Below are positions 5,440-7,656 of a DNA stretch of 7,656 nucleotides, one piece after another. The position numbers were made by a program, and so were the translations under genes. Positions within the stretch are counted from its first letter, which is position 1. Each line of letters begins with the position of its first letter. The notes beneath the pieces are model-generated. The model did not search any database. It was given only the letters and a program-made list of their open reading frames with translations, and was not told the DNA's origin. This stretch comes from Thiobacillus sp. UBA6205 (lineage in GTDB: Bacteria > Pseudomonadota > Gammaproteobacteria > Burkholderiales > Thiobacillaceae): the NCBI GenBank assembly GCA_002421825.1, contig DISR01000048.1, positions 1 to 7,656 of the forward strand, given 5' to 3'.

Positions 5440-5967
5440 TCAGGCGCCCGGCTTCGGCCTGGCGGTCTTGATGATGGTTTTCTCGAACTCTTCCCAGGAG
5501 GCCTCGTGGATGTCGTAGCCCCTTTCCTTCTTGAGGTCGAGCCCCTGGCGGATGTATTCGTCCTGGTCGGAATCGGTGATTTCCATTTCGCGGATCGCGG
5601 CTTCCGCTGCCTGCCCTTTGCCGCGGATGGGAAAGCGCCAGAAAATGCGCTCCAGTTCCACGCCGCATTCATGGCGGACGTGCATGCGCAGGGTGATTTC
5701 AATGATGTGGGAGTAGCGGAAGCGCTTCATCGGCTCCGATTCGACGAAGGCGATGTAGCTCTTGCCGCCGGGGCGGGGGATAGCCTCCACAGCCACCCCG
5801 ATGCCGTCGGCATGGAAATAATCCACGATGGCCTTGGTAACCGCAGCGGTATTCCGTTCCATGCGACGCGCACGCCGCTTCAGCACCAGCACATAGCCAA
5901 GCATGGCGATAACGTTGACCGCGACCAGATACAGCAGCGACAGGTTGAAGGCTACGGTGACGGTCAT
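5440..5967 (-). CDS. unrecognised membrane-anchored protein, 175 residues
   Basis: No family is recognised. The N-terminus has one hydrophobic helix (about 5-29, FNLSLLYLVAVNVIAMLGYVLVL) followed at once by KRRARRMER, so by the positive-inside rule the remaining 140 residues should face the cytoplasm. That part is soluble and charged. It contains an ADGIGVAVEAIPRPGGKSYIAFVESEP stretch of likely beta strands, then SHIIEITLRMHVRHECGVELERIFWRFPI, and a charged helical tail (EMEITDSDQDEYIRQGLDLKKERGYDIHEASWEEFEK). The start at ATG 5967 is chosen because the helix begins there; the frame runs on to 6219 but the extra part is Pro/Arg-rich and reads through the gltB upstream region. The ribosome site is weak. 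It precedes the SHP operon on the same strand with a 102-base gap and is divergent from gltB; a functional tie to either is not shown. Confidence 0.75.
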   Translation of the reverse strand: MTVTVAFNLSLLYLVAVNVIAMLGYVLVLKRRARRMERNTAAVTKAIVDYFHADGIGVAVEAIPRPGGKSYIAFVESEPMKRFRYSHIIEITLRMHVRHECGVELERIFWRFPIRGKGQAAEAAIREMEITDSDQDEYIRQGLDLKKERGYDIHEASWEEFEKTIIKTARPKPGA

Positions 5968-5999
5968 TATTCTCGGCTTTTCCCCCGGGCTTTTCCGAA

Positions 6000-6029
6000 A
6001 CTGTAACGGATATGGCCGGGAAACGGCAA
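6000..6029 (-). promoter_or_regulatory. candidate sigma70 promoter of the 175-residue protein gene
   Basis: Minus strand: TTGCCG (6029-6024), 18-base spacer, TACAGT (6005-6000). Each hexamer matches the consensus at four of six positions. The -10 would lie about 33 bases before the ATG at 5967. Weak support by pattern only. Confidence 0.3.
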
Positions 6030-6113
6030 TTTCCGCGCGTGCGGGATGCCGGCCCTGCGGTCGGGCCCACCCCGTATCCCCTTGTCCGCGCAAGGGAAAT
6101 CCCCGTGGACGCA

Positions 6114-6143
6114 TTGCCGGGCAAGGCCCCGGCCGGTTAAAAT
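6114..6143 (+). promoter_or_regulatory. candidate sigma70 promoter of gltB
   Basis: TTGCCG (6114-6119), 18-base spacer, TAAAAT (6138-6143, five of six consensus positions). Transcription would start near 6150, giving a leader of about 40 bases. It is the only AT-rich -10 candidate in the gltB upstream region. Confidence 0.45.
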
Positions 6144-6163
6144 GCAAAACTTTTCGCCAATTT

Positions 6164-6175
6164 CGGCAGCTGCCG
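6164..6175. promoter_or_regulatory. 12-bp palindrome in the gltB leader
   Basis: CGGCAGCTGCCG is a perfect palindrome followed by a short T-run. It lies between the candidate gltB -10 and the start codon. It might be an operator half-turn or a small RNA structure; without a loop it is a poor terminator. No regulator is assigned. Confidence 0.25.
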
Positions 6176-6190
6176 CTTTTTGAACACGCT

Positions 6191-7656
6191 ATGAACAGAC
6201 AAGACAGTCTTCGGGGCACGCTCTACAGCCCCGATTTCGAACAGGATTCCTGCGGCTTCGGGCTGATCGCCCAGATGGACAACCAGCCCTCGCATACGCT
6301 GGTGCAGCGCGCCATCCATTCGCTGGGCTGCATGACCCACCGCGGCGCCATCGCCGCCGACGGACTGTCGGGCGACGGCTGCGGCCTGCTGTTCAAGAAG
6401 CCGGACGCCTTCCTGCGCGCGGTGGCGAAAGAGGCCGGGTTCACGCTGGCCGAGCGCTACGCCGCCGCGCTGGTGTTCCTGTCCCAGGACGCGGCCGTCC
6501 GCAAAACCGCCAGGGACACCCTGGCCCGCGAACTCGAGGCGCAGAAGCTTTCCGTCGCCGGCTTCCGCAACGTGCCGGTCAACACCAGAGTGTGCGGCGA
6601 ATACGCCCTGGCCTCGCTGCCGGTGATCGAGCAGGTGTTCGTCAACTGCCCGGACAGCCTCGACGAGGAGCATTTCGAGCGCGCGCTCTACATCGCGCGC
6701 CGCCGCACGGAAAAAGCCCTGTCTGGCGACAAGGTGTTCTACCTGCCCACCCTGTCCTCGCGGGTGATGTCGTACAAGGGCCTGGTGATGCCGGAAAACC
6801 TGCCGGTGTTCTATCCCGACCTCAACGACGCGCGCTTCGCCTCCTCGCTGGTCGTGTTCCACCAGCGCTTCTCCACCAACACCTGGCCGCAGTGGAAGCT
6901 GGCGCAGCCTTTCCGCTTCCTCGCCCACAACGGCGAGATCAACACGGTGCAGGGCAACCGCAACTGGAGCCGCGCGCGCGAGATGAAGTTCGAGAGCGAG
7001 CTCATCCCCGACATGGATGACGTGCGCCCCATCGTCGGCACCGACGGTTCCGACTCCATGTCGCTCGACAACATGCTGGAAGGCCTGGTCATGGGCGGCA
7101 CCGGCCTGTTCCGCGCCGTGCGCCTGCTGGTACCGCCGGCCTGGCAGAACGTCGAGGACATGGATCCCGACATGCGCGCCTTCTACGAATACAACTCCAT
7201 GCACATGGAAGCCTGGGACGGCCCCGCCGGCCTGGTGATGACCGACGGCCGCTACGGCGTCTGCGCGCTGGATAGAAACGGCCTGCGCCCCGCGCGCTGG
7301 GTCTTGACCCGCGACCGCATCCTCACCATCGCCTCGGAAGTCGGGGTGTGGGACTACGGCGCGGAAAATGTGGTGATGAAAGGCCGCGTGCGCCCCGGCC
7401 AGATGGTGGCGGCCGACCTCGCCACCGGCAGGCTGCTGTTGCCGGAAGACATCGACGCCGAACTGAAGTCCGGCCATCCCTACCGCAAGTGGCTGAAGGA
7501 AGCCACCAAGCTCGAGTTCGGCGCCTACCCCGACGGCGACATGCAGGTCATGGACGCCGCCAGCCTGCTCACTCACCAGAAGCTGTTCAACGTCAGCCTG
7601 GAAGAGCGCGACCAGATCCTGCGCGTGCTGGCCGAAGACGGCCAGGAGGCCATCGG
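6191..7656 (+). CDS. gltB: glutamate synthase (NADPH) large chain, N-terminal part (3' end outside window)
   Basis: The frame runs from ATG 6191 past the right edge, giving 488 codons of a protein that is usually about 1,500 residues. It makes glutamate from glutamine and 2-oxoglutarate with GltD. The seen part is the class II glutamine amidotransferase domain. C21 in DSCGFGLIAQMD is the catalytic nucleophile, which becomes residue 1 after removal of a 20-residue propeptide (shorter than the 42 of E. coli). Also present are THRGA, VVFHQRFSTNTWPQWKLAQP, the glutamine-site loop FLAHNGEINTVQGNRNW, GSDSMSLDN and WDGPAGLVMTDGRYG, all typical of GltB. The sequence continues into the linker toward the central domain (HQKLFNVSLEERDQIL). 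No clear ribosome site precedes the ATG. The reverse strand over this region also stays open for some 480 codons, a GC-rich codon shadow. Confidence 0.97.
   Translation, partial: MNRQDSLRGTLYSPDFEQDSCGFGLIAQMDNQPSHTLVQRAIHSLGCMTHRGAIAADGLSGDGCGLLFKKPDAFLRAVAKEAGFTLAERYAAALVFLSQDAAVRKTARDTLARELEAQKLSVAGFRNVPVNTRVCGEYALASLPVIEQVFVNCPDSLDEEHFERALYIARRRTEKALSGDKVFYLPTLSSRVMSYKGLVMPENLPVFYPDLNDARFASSLVVFHQRFSTNTWPQWKLAQPFRFLAHNGEINTVQGNRNWSRAREMKFESELIPDMDDVRPIVGTDGSDSMSLDNMLEGLVMGGTGLFRAVRLLVPPAWQNVEDMDPDMRAFYEYNSMHMEAWDGPAGLVMTDGRYGVCALDRNGLRPARWVLTRDRILTIASEVGVWDYGAENVVMKGRVRPGQMVAADLATGRLLLPEDIDAELKSGHPYRKWLKEATKLEFGAYPDGDMQVMDAASLLTHQKLFNVSLEERDQILRVLAEDGQEAI

Noticed and set aside
5407..6006. 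+ strand frame of 199 codons
   Set aside because: It is antisense to the membrane-anchored 175-residue protein, which has a clean transmembrane helix and basic anchor. The + strand product is compositionally odd.
6137..7576. Minus-strand frame of 479 codons opposite gltB
   Set aside because: It is His/Gly/Val-rich shadow coding opposite unmistakable GltB amidotransferase motifs.
1..7656. tRNA, rRNA, riboswitch or complete insertion sequence
   Set aside because: No cloverleaf, rRNA stretch, conserved riboswitch core or transposase frame was recognised by eye on either strand.

Overview
The window comes from a GC-rich proteobacterium, most likely a betaproteobacterium. The basis is the overall gene style (QseB/QseC-type two-component pair, proteobacterial GltB) and an SHP-type cytochrome operon. 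This placement is inference from gene content; no rRNA or other marker is present.

Layout from left to right. The 3' end of a hipA-family kinase gene enters from the left edge on the + strand (1-423). A doubtful 99-codon minus-strand frame (420-719) shares its TTAA stop bases with hipA. A strong bidirectional hairpin terminator follows (776-815). Next comes a tightly packed minus-strand operon, transcribed right to left: SHP-type monohaem cytochrome c (DUF1924 family, 5337-4936), DHC-type dihaem cytochrome c (4822-4343), cytochrome b561-type membrane protein (4346-3612), OmpR-family response regulator (3593-2928), sensor histidine kinase (2931-1567), and a zinc-ribbon membrane protein with an HEAGH metalloprotease-like motif (1563-832). 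The operon ends at the 776-815 terminator. Upstream of it, on the same strand, is an unrecognised 175-residue membrane-anchored protein (5967-5440). Divergent from that, on the + strand, gltB (glutamate synthase large chain) begins at 6191 and runs off the right edge.

How the genes work together. The core is the electron-transfer set known from Rhodobacter sphaeroides SHP. The membrane cytochrome b probably takes electrons from the quinone pool, DHC relays them, and SHP is a c-type haem protein that binds oxygen and has reported NO-dioxygenase activity. SHP/DHC/cytochrome b operons with attached sensor kinase/regulator pairs are already described, so the set itself is not new.

The points worth attention are these. 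A perfect PmrA/QseB-class box, CTTAAT-N5-CTTAAT, lies just upstream of the SHP gene, which suggests the operon's own regulator controls it. An 82-bp 'CCGCGGAGT' interspersed repeat flanked by 9-bp direct repeats has apparently inserted between the SHP and DHC genes. The HEAGH/zinc-ribbon membrane protein is coupled to the end of the operon. The cytochrome b carries a His/Asp-rich tail. No tRNA, rRNA, CRISPR array or complete insertion sequence was seen.
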